NCBI RefSeq assembly: GCF_902506345.1
Contig: NZ_LR733428.1
Coordinates: 17,555 to 81,554, forward strand
DNA length: 64,000 bases
Source of the DNA: Flavobacterium sp. 9R
GTDB taxonomy: Bacteria; Bacteroidota; Bacteroidia; Flavobacteriales; Flavobacteriaceae
Reading direction: 5' to 3'
Shown: piece by piece, positions 19,513 through 28,282 of the stretch
Layout of the letters: every line of letters starts with the position of its first letter
How positions within the stretch are numbered: position 1 is the first letter of the stretch
The notes under the pieces: generated by a model
What the model saw: only the letters and a program-made list of their open reading frames with translations
What the model was told of the DNA's origin: nothing
The model's database searches: none
Made by a program: the position numbers and the translations under genes

Positions 19513-22341
19513 ATGCGCCAATCTACTTGTTTATTTTTTTTGTTACTGTTGTTCTTCTCTTTTTCTGCAAAAGGGCAACATCAGACAAATCTTAAAGCCA
19601 CAGTAAATTGGACTACTAAATCACTTTATGTAGAGCAAGAAATCAATTTTAATAATGATAGTGACGACACCTTAAAAACGATTGTTTTGAACGATTGGAA
19701 CCACGCTTACTCTGACCTATCGACTCCGCTTAGCAAACGTTTTTCTGATGAATTTTATCGCGGTTTTCATTTGTCTAAAAAAGAAGAACGAGGCGGGACT
19801 TTTAATTTAAGTATTCGAGATAGAGAACAACAAGAGTTGCTTTGGGAACGTTTGAATAAAAAGCCGGATGTCATTGAAATACAATTAAAAAAACCACTAC
19901 TTCCCGGCGAAAACCTTACAATTCAACTTAATTATTTGGCAAAAATACCAAGTGATAGATTTACCGGTATTGGCTATTCTGCCAAAAAAATGAACCTTAA
20001 AAATTGGTTTTTGTCGCCAGCTCGATATGAAAATCAAGCCTTTACAAAGAACAGTAATGCAAACTTAGAAGACATTGCGAACGCATTAAGCTCCTTTGAA
20101 GTTACGCTAAAAGTTCCTCTAAATTATGCTGTGACTACAGACTTGATAGCAACAAAAAAAGAATCAGATAGCAACGCTACAACTTATTCTTTGAGTGGCA
20201 ATAATAGAACTGATTTTAGTCTTTTTGTTGAGGAAAAAAACAGCTTTACAAACTATAAAAGTGACCTTATTGACATACACACAAACCTAAAAGATAATGC
20301 TATTGACCCTATTCAAAAAGCAATTATTATTGATAGAATTGTACATTTTGCAAAAAATGAAATAGGCTTGTATCCACATACTAAAATTACGGTTAGCCAA
20401 TCTGATTATGAACACAATCAGTTTTATGGATTGAATCAGTTACCCTCTTTTTTGAGTCCATTTAGCAATGAATTTATATTTGAATTGCAGTTTTTGAAAA
20501 CTTTTTTGAATAATTATTTAAAGAACACTTTGCGATTAGACCCCAGAAAAGACAATTGGATTTATGATGGTATACAAATTTATACTATGATGAATTATAT
20601 TGATACTTACCATCCTGATAGCAAAATGTTTGGAACCATAAGTAAGATAAGAGTATTAAAAAGTTACAATCTATTTAATCTCGATTTTAATGACCAATAC
20701 AGCTACTTCTATATGCTAATGGCAAGAAAAAATCTAGACCAACCACTAGGTGACCCAAAAAATACTTTAATAAAATTCAATGAACAAATTGCAAGTAAAT
20801 ACAGAGCTGGATTGAGTTTTAAGTACTTGAATAATTATTTAAAAGAAGCAACTGTACCTAAAAGCATATTGGCTTTTTATGATTTAAATCAAAGAAAACA
20901 AACCAATGATGATGATTTAATAAGCATTCTTAAATCGAATACAACAAAAAACATTGACTGGTTTTTTGAGACAATCATTAACTCCAGAAAATTACTTGAT
21001 TTTAAGATTGATTTAGTAAGCAAAACAAAAGACAGTATTCGTTTTTCTATCAAAAACAAGACAAATGTTTTTGTACCTGTACCAATTTATGGGACCAAAA
21101 AAGGAAACATCGTTTTTAGCAAATGGTTAGACATCCCGAAAAATCCAGATACTATTTACAGTATCCCAAGAGAAAATGCCGAGAAAATAATTTTGAACTT
21201 AAACAATGAAGTTCCCGAATTTAACTTAAGAAATAATTGGAGAAAATTGAATGGTTTTTTTCCAAATAATCGCCCTTTAAAGTTTGTATTTCTAAAAGAC
21301 CTAGAAGACCCGTATTACAATCAAGTGTTGTATACTCCAGTATTAGGATTTAATGTATATGATGGTTTTTCTCCTGGCATACGTTTTCATAACAAAACGA
21401 TTTTAAACAAGCCATTTACATTCGATATGAGTCCGATGTATTCCTTAAAAGCAAAGACTTTTTCGGGTTCTGGATTTTTTGTAGTGAATGAAAACTATCG
21501 AGAAAGTAGGTTGTACAATGTTCGCTATTCGCTTGGAGCATCCTACTTTCATTATGCTCCCGACGCTACCTACCTACGACTCAATCCAATGATACAAATG
21601 CAAATTAGAAGCAGGGATTTTAGAGACAATCGGAAGCAACTTTTAGTATTTCGGCATGTTATGGTCGATAGAGAGAAAAGCGCGATTGTCGTGGATAATT
21701 CTATGCTAAACTATTCGGTTTTTAATGCCAGATACATCAATTCAAAAACTGAAATAACCAATCATTTGAGTTTTTCAACAGATTTACAATTGGCAAAAGA
21801 ATTTGGTAAAACATCTGTAGAGATTGATTACCGAAAATTGTTTCGGGGCAATCGACAACTGAATTTAAGATTGTTCATTGGGCGTTTTTTGTATAATACT
21901 TCTACAGGTACAGATTTTTTCAGCTACGCACTAGACCGCCCAACGGATTATTTGTTTGATTACAACTATTACGGACGTTCAGAAAGTACCGGATTTTTTA
22001 GCAGACAATTTATCTTGGCCGAAGGAGGATTTAAATCAAAACTCAACACACCTTATGCCAACCAATGGTTGACTACTTTTAATGCAAGCTTCAATATATG
22101 GAATTGGATTGAACTTTATGGTGATGCTGGTTTTGTTAAAAATAAAGGTACACAAGCACAATTTGTTTATGATAGTGGCGTTAGACTGAATCTATTAACT
22201 GATTATTTTGAACTCTATTTTCCAGTTCGTTCAAGTAATGGTTGGGAAATTTCTCAAAGAAATTATAATCAAAAAATTCGCTTTGTCGTTACATTTGACC
22301 CAAGTAAACTAATCAATCTTTTTACAAGAAAATGGTTTTAA
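19513..22341 (+). CDS. Outer-membrane protein with degenerate M1-aminopeptidase-like domain
   Basis: A 942-residue protein with a signal peptide (MRQSTCLFFLLLLFFSFSAKGQ). The N-terminal ~550 residues follow the M1 aminopeptidase plan (beta-rich domain with GYSAKKMNLKNWFLSPARYE, then a gluzincin-like helical part). However, the zinc site HExxH reads FELQF at residues 323-327, with both histidines replaced, and the later WxxEG reads WIYDG at 349-353. Hydrolysis is therefore unlikely. Residues ~640-942 look like beta-barrel strands and end in an aromatic residue after a strand-like tail, typical of outer-membrane insertion. The ATG at 19513 gives the signal peptide directly; an upstream TTG at 19420 lies in repeat A and is rejected. 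Confidence 0.7.
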   Translation: MRQSTCLFFLLLLFFSFSAKGQHQTNLKATVNWTTKSLYVEQEINFNNDSDDTLKTIVLNDWNHAYSDLSTPLSKRFSDEFYRGFHLSKKEERGGTFNLSIRDREQQELLWERLNKKPDVIEIQLKKPLLPGENLTIQLNYLAKIPSDRFTGIGYSAKKMNLKNWFLSPARYENQAFTKNSNANLEDIANALSSFEVTLKVPLNYAVTTDLIATKKESDSNATTYSLSGNNRTDFSLFVEEKNSFTNYKSDLIDIHTNLKDNAIDPIQKAIIIDRIVHFAKNEIGLYPHTKITVSQSDYEHNQFYGLNQLPSFLSPFSNEFIFELQFLKTFLNNYLKNTLRLDPRKDNWIYDGIQIYTMMNYIDTYHPDSKMFGTISKIRVLKSYNLFNLDFNDQYSYFYMLMARKNLDQPLGDPKNTLIKFNEQIASKYRAGLSFKYLNNYLKEATVPKSILAFYDLNQRKQTNDDDLISILKSNTTKNIDWFFETIINSRKLLDFKIDLVSKTKDSIRFSIKNKTNVFVPVPIYGTKKGNIVFSKWLDIPKNPDTIYSIPRENAEKIILNLNNEVPEFNLRNNWRKLNGFFPNNRPLKFVFLKDLEDPYYNQVLYTPVLGFNVYDGFSPGIRFHNKTILNKPFTFDMSPMYSLKAKTFSGSGFFVVNENYRESRLYNVRYSLGASYFHYAPDATYLRLNPMIQMQIRSRDFRDNRKQLLVFRHVMVDREKSAIVVDNSMLNYSVFNARYINSKTEITNHLSFSTDLQLAKEFGKTSVEIDYRKLFRGNRQLNLRLFIGRFLYNTSTGTDFFSYALDRPTDYLFDYNYYGRSESTGFFSRQFILAEGGFKSKLNTPYANQWLTTFNASFNIWNWIELYGDAGFVKNKGTQAQFVYDSGVRLNLLTDYFELYFPVRSSNGWEISQRNYNQKIRFVVTFDPSKLINLFTRKWF

Positions 22342-22362
22342 AAACACTTAAAAACCAACAAT

Positions 22363-22388
22363 AAAATAGTAATTTACTATTATTTTAA
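22363..22388 (+). terminator. Weak candidate terminator after the M1-like gene
   Basis: A 7-base AT-only stem (AATAGTA / TACTATT) with a 3-base loop and T-rich downstream sequence. Its thermodynamic support is low. Confidence 0.35.
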
Positions 22389-22496
22389 TAAAATAACGAA
22401 TAATTAAATAATTTAAAACCCTTAAAAAACGGTTTTGATTGAAAATAATTTAATTTTATTTTATCTAACGAATTATGAAAATCACTTGTTTTTAAG

Positions 22497-22504
22497 TAAG
22501 TTTG
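22497..22504 (+). promoter_or_regulatory. Candidate -7 element of the E1 gene
   Basis: TAAGTTTG fits TAnnTTTG and lies 24 bases before the ATG at 22529. No TTG occurs at the expected -33 distance. Confidence 0.4.
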
Positions 22505-22528
22505 CATAAAATTACTATCTACTACACC

Positions 22529-24937
22529 ATGGTAAAAGAACAACACAACACTACTTTAACTTTTGAAGATTTTAAAACAGAAGTTATAAACGATTACAAA
22601 TTAGCCATTACCAGTCGCGAATGTAGCCTTTTAGGACGTAAAGAAGTACTTACCGGGAAAGCTAAGTTTGGTATTTTTGGTGATGGTAAGGAAGTACCAC
22701 AATTAGCAATGGCTAAGGCTTTTCAAAACGGAGATTTCCGTTCAGGTTATTACAGAGACCAAACTTTCATGATGGCTATAGGCGAATTAACTCCGGTTCA
22801 ATTTTTTGCTGGATTATACGGTCATACAGACTTGAACCACGACCCTATGTCGGCAGGAAGACAAATGGGAGGCCATTTTGTTACACACAGTCTGAACGAG
22901 GATGGTAGCTGGAAGAACCTAACACAACAAAAAAATTCAAGTGCCGATATTTCACCAACAGCAGGGCAAATGCCAAGACTGTTAGGATTAGCACAAGCTT
23001 CAAAAATATACAGAAACATACCTGAGATAAGTAACGCTTCTAATTTTTCTAAAAACGGAAACGAAATTGCTTGGGGAACAATTGGTAATGCAAGTACCTC
23101 TGAAGGTTTGTTTTTTGAAACCATCAATGCTGCTGGAGTACTACAAGTTCCTATGGTAATGAGTGTTTGGGATGACGAATATGGAATTTCTGTCCACGCC
23201 AAATACCAAACTACAAAAGAAAACATTTCGGAAATTCTAAAAGGGTACCAAAGAGACGAAAAAAATAACGGTTACGAAATTTTTAGAGTAAAAGGCTGGG
23301 ACTATGCAGAATTGATTGCTACTTACGAAAAAGCAGCAGCTATAGCACGCGAAGAGCACGTTCCTGTTTTAATCCACGTACAACAACTTACACAACCTCA
23401 AGGTCATTCTACATCAGGCTCTCATGAACGCTATAAAAACAGCGACAGATTGGCTTGGGAAAAAGAATATGACTGTTTACGTCAAATGCGTTTATGGATG
23501 ATTGCAATTAATATTGCTTCTCCAGAAGAATTAGACGTGATTGATGCAGAAGCAAAAAAAGAGGTTTTAGAAGCCAAAAAAGAAGCTTGGAATAACTTCA
23601 TTCAACCAATAATTAATGAACAAAAAGAGCTAATTAATTTATTAGAACAATTAGCACCTTCAAGCATCAATAAAGATTTTATCGTAAAACATATTGCTGA
23701 TTTAAAAGCCATTAAAAACCCATTAAAAAAGGAAATTTTAATTGCAGCTAGAAAATCATTGCGATTGCTAATCAATCAAAAAGGACACACTGAATTAGCT
23801 CAATGGATATCAGCTTACATCAATAAAACGCAACCAAAATTCAGTAGCAATCTTCACTCTGAATCAAAATTCAATGTTCAATCAGTAGAAAAAATAGCGC
23901 CAACGTATAACGAAAATGCGTCTGCTGATACTGACGGAAGAATGATTTTACGTGACAACTTTGACGCTCTTTTCAACAAATATCCTGAAGTTTTAATTTT
24001 TGGAGAAGATGCCGGGACTATTGGTGATGTAAACCAAGGATTGGAAGGTATGCAAGAAAAATATGGAGAATTACGTGTTGCCGATACAGGTATTCGTGAA
24101 GCTACCATACTTGGCCAAGGGATTGGTATGGCGTTAAGAGGATTACGTCCTATCGCAGAAATTCAATACTTAGATTACTTATTGTATGCTATTCAAATCA
24201 TGAGTGATGACTTGGCTACATTGCAATACCGTACCGTTGGAAAACAGAAAGCACCACTTATTGTTCGTACTCGTGGTCATCGTTTAGAAGGAATTTGGCA
24301 TTCTGGCTCTCCAATGGGAATGATTATCAATGCTGTTAGAGGAATGCATGTATTGGTTCCTAGAAATATGACACAAGCTGCTGGATTTTACAACTCACTC
24401 TTAGAATGTGACGAACCGGCTTTAGTGATTGAATGCTTAAATGGTTACCGCTTGAAAGAAGTAGCTCCAACTAATTATGGTGAATTCAAAACACCAATTG
24501 GAGTTGTTGAAACACTGAAAGAAGGAACAGACATCACTTTGGTATCTTACGGTTCAACTTTGCGTTTGGTACAACAAGCCGCTAACGAACTTTTAGAAGT
24601 GGGAATCAATTGCGAAGTTATCGATGTGCAGTCATTACTTCCTTTTGACTTGAATCATGATATTGTAAAAAGTTTAGCTAAAACGAATCGCCTTTTAGTC
24701 ATCGACGAAGATGTTCCTGGTGGTGCTTCGGCTTATCTTTTACAACAAATTACAGAAATTCAAGATGGTTACAAATACTTAGACAGCAAGCCTGAAACAC
24801 TTACTGCCAAAGCACATCGCCCAGCTTATGGAACCGATGGAGATTATTTTTCAAAACCATCTGCTGAGGATATTTTCGAAAAAGTGTACAGTATGATGCA
24901 CGAAAGTAATCCTGCTAAATTTCCTAGTTTATACTAA
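22529..24937 (+). CDS. Fused alpha/beta E1 subunit of a 2-oxoacid dehydrogenase
   Basis: An 802-residue thiamine-diphosphate enzyme that decarboxylates a 2-oxoacid and hands the acyl group to a lipoyl E2. Residues 1-~390 are an E1-alpha domain (RSGYYRDQTFMMAIG, the SAGRQMGGHF loop and GTIGNASTSEGLFFE). Residues ~460-802 are an E1-beta domain (FGEDAGTIGDVNQGLEGM, GQGIGMALRGLRPIAEIQYLDY, and a C-terminal transketolase-like domain with VISYGSTL-like and IDVQSLLPFD segments). In many bacteria these are two genes. The branched-chain (2-oxoisovalerate) type is the most likely substrate class, judged by resemblance. No E2 or E3 gene is adjacent. ATG 22529 is preferred to the in-frame TTG at 22502, which lies in the -7 element. 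Confidence 0.88.
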   Translation: MVKEQHNTTLTFEDFKTEVINDYKLAITSRECSLLGRKEVLTGKAKFGIFGDGKEVPQLAMAKAFQNGDFRSGYYRDQTFMMAIGELTPVQFFAGLYGHTDLNHDPMSAGRQMGGHFVTHSLNEDGSWKNLTQQKNSSADISPTAGQMPRLLGLAQASKIYRNIPEISNASNFSKNGNEIAWGTIGNASTSEGLFFETINAAGVLQVPMVMSVWDDEYGISVHAKYQTTKENISEILKGYQRDEKNNGYEIFRVKGWDYAELIATYEKAAAIAREEHVPVLIHVQQLTQPQGHSTSGSHERYKNSDRLAWEKEYDCLRQMRLWMIAINIASPEELDVIDAEAKKEVLEAKKEAWNNFIQPIINEQKELINLLEQLAPSSINKDFIVKHIADLKAIKNPLKKEILIAARKSLRLLINQKGHTELAQWISAYINKTQPKFSSNLHSESKFNVQSVEKIAPTYNENASADTDGRMILRDNFDALFNKYPEVLIFGEDAGTIGDVNQGLEGMQEKYGELRVADTGIREATILGQGIGMALRGLRPIAEIQYLDYLLYAIQIMSDDLATLQYRTVGKQKAPLIVRTRGHRLEGIWHSGSPMGMIINAVRGMHVLVPRNMTQAAGFYNSLLECDEPALVIECLNGYRLKEVAPTNYGEFKTPIGVVETLKEGTDITLVSYGSTLRLVQQAANELLEVGINCEVIDVQSLLPFDLNHDIVKSLAKTNRLLVIDEDVPGGASAYLLQQITEIQDGYKYLDSKPETLTAKAHRPAYGTDGDYFSKPSAEDIFEKVYSMMHESNPAKFPSLY

Positions 24938-24952
24938 AAAATAAACACTTAT

Positions 24953-24988
24953 AAAAAAATGCCGTTTCGAATAGGAACGGCATTTTTA
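24953..24988 (+). terminator. Rho-independent terminator after the E1 gene
   Basis: The stem AAAAAATGCCGTT / AACGGCATTTTT flanks a 9-base loop and lies 15 bases after the stop codon. Confidence 0.85.
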
Positions 24989-25052
24989 TTTATGAAATAA
25001 ACATTTTGTTATATACTTTTTTTATTACTTTTAAAATTCAATAAAAAAAGGA

Positions 25053-25733
25053 ATGACCTCACTTGAACAAGTACTACAAAAACTCGAAGGAATAAAAGTA
25101 ATTGCTCCAGCAGTCCCTTATTCTTCCTATGTTGCCTTAGATTTATCTATTCACAATCAAGAATTAACAAACTATAATCTAACTACTTCTGTCGGTTTTG
25201 AAAATTATATCGAAAACTATTTAAAGGAAAATCAAGCTAACATCGCTTATGGCGGATATAACGAAACAAGAAACTTATATAAAAGAAGCCACGTGTTCAA
25301 TACTTCAGAGGAAGAGGAACGCAATATACACATTGGATTAGATTTATGGACAACTGCTAATACCCCTATTCTAGCTGCGTTAGATGGAAAAATTCACAGC
25401 TTTCAATTCAATAATCAATTAGGAGATTACGGCCCAACTATTATTCTAGAACATCAAATTGACGACCACCATTTCTACACTTTATACGGACACTTGTCCC
25501 TAGAGAGCATTCAAAACCTTTCCAAAGGACAAATTGTAAAAAAAGGAGAACAAATAGCCACATTAGGAAAAGCAAGCGTAAATGGCGACTATGCACCTCA
25601 TTTGCATTTCCAAATCATAAAAGATATTCAGGATAAAGAAGGTGATTATCCAGGAGTATGTAGTCAAAGTATGCTTTCTTTTTATTTATCCAATTGTCCA
25701 GACCCTAATTTATTATTAAAAATCAACTCATAA
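25053..25733 (+). CDS. M23 (LytM-type) metallopeptidase-like protein without signal peptide
   Basis: A 226-residue protein with the LytM/M23 zinc-peptidase motifs: HIGLDLW near residue 90 (the HxxxD ligand pair), TLYGHLS near 146 and HLHF near 186. These enzymes normally cut peptidoglycan cross-bridges, yet no signal peptide or membrane anchor is visible at the N-terminus (MTSLEQVLQKLEG), so a cytoplasmic role or an unusual export route is possible. Similar cytoplasmic M23 domains occur fused to aminotransferases in other organisms. It is followed two bases later by a small NTF2-like gene and probably shares its transcript. Confidence 0.8.
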   Translation: MTSLEQVLQKLEGIKVIAPAVPYSSYVALDLSIHNQELTNYNLTTSVGFENYIENYLKENQANIAYGGYNETRNLYKRSHVFNTSEEEERNIHIGLDLWTTANTPILAALDGKIHSFQFNNQLGDYGPTIILEHQIDDHHFYTLYGHLSLESIQNLSKGQIVKKGEQIATLGKASVNGDYAPHLHFQIIKDIQDKEGDYPGVCSQSMLSFYLSNCPDPNLLLKINS

Positions 25734-25735
25734 TC

Positions 25736-26203
25736 ATGCATCCAAACGAACAACTCATCCATAAATTCTACACAGCTTTTCAGAATGGAGACGCCCTTAC
25801 TATGAAAGAATGCTACCATCCCGACATTCAATTTCGTGACCCTGCTTTTGGACTTTTAAAAGAAGAACAAGCCAGTATGATGTGGAAAATGCTTTTAGAA
25901 AGAGCCAAAGGTGCTATAAAAATTGAGTACAATGAAGTTAAAGCAGATGATACTTATGGCACAGCAAAATGGGTTGCACATTACACTTTTTCACAAACTA
26001 ACCGAAAAGTAGTTAATCATATTGCCGCTGAATTTGAATTCAAAGATGGGCTTATATACAAACATACCGATAACTTCAATGTATGGAAATGGTCGCAACA
26101 AGCGATGGGATGGAAAGGATATTTACTAGGCTGGACAGGCTTTTTCCAAAAGAAAATTCAAGAAAAAGCATTGTATTCGTTAAAAAAATATAGTGAACGT
26201 TAA
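25736..26203 (+). CDS. NTF2-like/SnoaL-like protein
   Basis: A 155-residue protein with the cone-shaped NTF2-like fold signature: N-terminal helix LIHKFYTAFQNGDALTMKECYHPDIQFRDP, then strands ending in FEFKDGLIYKHTDNFNVWKWSQ. Members range from enzymes (isomerases, dehydratases) to binding proteins, and no catalytic set can be assigned here. It has no signal peptide. It follows the M23-like gene by two bases, so co-expression is likely. Confidence 0.75.
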   Translation: MHPNEQLIHKFYTAFQNGDALTMKECYHPDIQFRDPAFGLLKEEQASMMWKMLLERAKGAIKIEYNEVKADDTYGTAKWVAHYTFSQTNRKVVNHIAAEFEFKDGLIYKHTDNFNVWKWSQQAMGWKGYLLGWTGFFQKKIQEKALYSLKKYSER

Positions 26204-26210
26204 ACAGCAA

Positions 26211-26253
26211 AAAAAAGGGCTATCAAGAAAAAATTCTTCATAGCCCATTTTTA
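26211..26253. terminator. Bidirectional terminator between convergent genes
   Basis: The hairpin GGGCTATcAAGAA / TTCTTcATAGCCC has an A-rich left flank and a T-rich right flank. It can end both the NTF2-like gene (plus strand) and the PiT gene (minus strand). Confidence 0.8.
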
Positions 26254-26268
26254 TATATTGTTTGTTAA

Positions 26269-27558
26269 CTACAAAAAGATACTTAGTATATAATAAGTAA
26301 TTGCCGCTAACAATGCTGAAATAGGAATGGTTAATACCCAAGCCCACATTAAACTTACGGTTACCCCCCAACGCACTGCAGAAACTCTTTTGGTCAATCC
26401 TACACCAATAATAGAACCTGTAATGGTGTGAGTAGTACTAACTGGAATTTTAAGATGTTCTGTGAAATATAAGGTCAAAGCACCAGCTGTTTCGGCAGCA
26501 ACACCTTCGAAGGATGATACTTTAGTGATTTTAGAACCCATTGTTTTCACAATTTTCCAACCACCACTCAATGTACCTGCCGCAATAGCAGTATAACAAG
26601 CTAAAGGAATCCAAGATGGCATTGCTCCTTTTATCTCTTTATCATCATTAGGTAAAATCACTTGCAACCAATCTGGCAAAGATTCTTGAGCCACTCCACT
26701 AGTATGAATATATACGGCTACTGCTGCTGCAATAATTCCCATTACTTTTTGAGAATCGTTTCCACCGTGTCCTAAACTAAAAGCCGCAGAAGACAGTAAT
26801 TGAAATTTTTTCAACCACGAATTCGCTTGATGAATATTTAAACTACTAAAAATCAAACAGAAAGTACTTATTGACAAAACAATAAATGCAACTAATAACC
26901 ATTTGATATTGTGCGCTTCAAAAGCTACGCTCCAAAAGTGTGAATCAAATCTTGGTTTTTCAATATCTGCATAATACTTCATTTGTTTTTCAACAAACCA
27001 AACAGTTACTGCCATTATTGACAAGGTAAATATTTTTGGGTAAATGCTTTTCTTAGAAGAATTTAATAACCAAATTGAAATTAAATAAGAAATCAAAGCT
27101 CCCAACAAAGGCGCTAAAACGATAAATGCTATAACGATTAAAACACCAGAAGGCAAACCTCCATCTTTTCCTTCTTTGAACCAAGTAACCACGCCAAAAC
27201 CTGCGTGAGCTATGGCTGCTCCAGCAAAACCACCTATCAAAGTATGAGAAGAACTTGAAGGAATACCTAACCACCAAGTTAGTAAGTTCCAACAAATCGC
27301 TGCTATAACCCCAGCCAAAATCACAACAAGATTTATATCCATTGTACTTGCTGTCTTTGCAACGGTGTCAGCTACACCAAAACCAAATACCCAATAGGCT
27401 AAAAAGTTAAAGAAAGCTGCCCATAATACCGCTTGAAAAGGAGAAAGTACCTTTGTCGCAACCACGGTAGCAATTGCATTAGCTGCATCATGAAAACCAT
27501 TGATGTAATCAAAAATTAATGCTAAAACAATAATTATTATTAATAAAGTAAATTCCAT
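26269..27558 (-). CDS. PiT-family inorganic phosphate transporter
   Basis: A 429-residue inner-membrane protein with about ten hydrophobic segments. Both PiT signature repeats are seen: DYINGFHDAANAIATVVATK at the N-terminus, and the central SLGHGGNDSQKVMG with GFAGAAIAHAG and a later VSTTHTITGSIIGVG block. The family imports phosphate (often as a metal-phosphate complex) driven by protons or sodium. It lies 30 bases downstream of the DUF47 gene on the same strand, the usual pairing for low-affinity phosphate uptake. Confidence 0.92.
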   Translation of the reverse strand: MEFTLLIIIIVLALIFDYINGFHDAANAIATVVATKVLSPFQAVLWAAFFNFLAYWVFGFGVADTVAKTASTMDINLVVILAGVIAAICWNLLTWWLGIPSSSSHTLIGGFAGAAIAHAGFGVVTWFKEGKDGGLPSGVLIVIAFIVLAPLLGALISYLISIWLLNSSKKSIYPKIFTLSIMAVTVWFVEKQMKYYADIEKPRFDSHFWSVAFEAHNIKWLLVAFIVLSISTFCLIFSSLNIHQANSWLKKFQLLSSAAFSLGHGGNDSQKVMGIIAAAVAVYIHTSGVAQESLPDWLQVILPNDDKEIKGAMPSWIPLACYTAIAAGTLSGGWKIVKTMGSKITKVSSFEGVAAETAGALTLYFTEHLKIPVSTTHTITGSIIGVGLTKRVSAVRWGVTVSLMWAWVLTIPISALLAAITYYILSIFL

Positions 27559-27588
27559 AATTGTATTTTCTATAGGGAATAAATAAAT

Positions 27589-28233
27589 TTACGAGTGTTT
27601 TACAGTGATTGATTCCAATACACTAGCTACACTTTTACATTTATCCGTAGCAGTTTCTAATACAGAAAGTACTTCTTTATATTTAATAATATTTTTTACG
27701 TCAGTTTCGTTTTCAAAAATTTCAAAAACAGCTTTATTGTATACATTATCCGACTTGTTTTCTAATTTATTGATTTTAGCACAAGCCGTAGTAATGGTTT
27801 TCATTCGTTCTAAATTTTTCAACTCTTTAACAGCAGCGTCAATATGCTGACAAGCTTCAAGGTTAATTTCTGTTAATTTACGAATAGATTTAGTGATTTT
27901 ATCTACTTGATACAAACGCATTCTACTAGCTGCACCATGTAAATTATCGGCCACGTTATCAATTGAAGTTATCAATGAGTGTATATCTTCTCTATCAAAA
28001 GGAGTAATAAAATTTCTACTTAACTCTAGATTGGTTTGACGCGTTAAATCTTCGCCACGCTGTTCTAATTCATCAATTTTTAAAAACAAAACTTCTCTTT
28101 CCTTTAAAGGTAAGTTCACTGCTTCGTGCAAGTTAGAAGCTAATTCAATTAAGTTACTTGATGCCTCTTCAAATAAAGGAAAAAACTTTTTGTCCTTTGG
28201 TACTAAAAATTGGAAAACACTATTTAATGTCAT
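27589..28233 (-). CDS. DUF47 (PhoU-like, TIGR00153) protein, partner of PiT
   Basis: A 214-residue all-helical protein of the PhoU-like DUF47 family. It has the expected amphipathic three-helix repeats and acidic metal-binding type motifs (DELEQRGEDLTRQTNLEL, FDREDIHSLITSIDNVADNL). Members sit beside PiT transporters and are thought to modulate their activity. The gene is first in a two-gene minus-strand operon with the transporter. A TAATTTTG -7 candidate on the minus strand lies 21 bases upstream. Confidence 0.88.
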   Translation of the reverse strand: MTLNSVFQFLVPKDKKFFPLFEEASSNLIELASNLHEAVNLPLKEREVLFLKIDELEQRGEDLTRQTNLELSRNFITPFDREDIHSLITSIDNVADNLHGAASRMRLYQVDKITKSIRKLTEINLEACQHIDAAVKELKNLERMKTITTACAKINKLENKSDNVYNKAVFEIFENETDVKNIIKYKEVLSVLETATDKCKSVASVLESITVKHS

Positions 28234-28253
28234 TTTATAAGGATTTAGAATTG

Positions 28254-28280
28254 CAAAATTAGTTCATTATTTTAAGCCAA
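28254..28280 (-). promoter_or_regulatory. Candidate promoter of the DUF47-PiT operon
   Basis: On the minus strand TTG (28280-28278) is followed after 16 bases by TAATTTTG (28261-28254). The -7 box matches the Bacteroidota consensus; the spacing is slightly short of the usual range. It fills the gap between hutH and the DUF47 gene. Confidence 0.4.
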
Positions 28281-28282
28281 TG

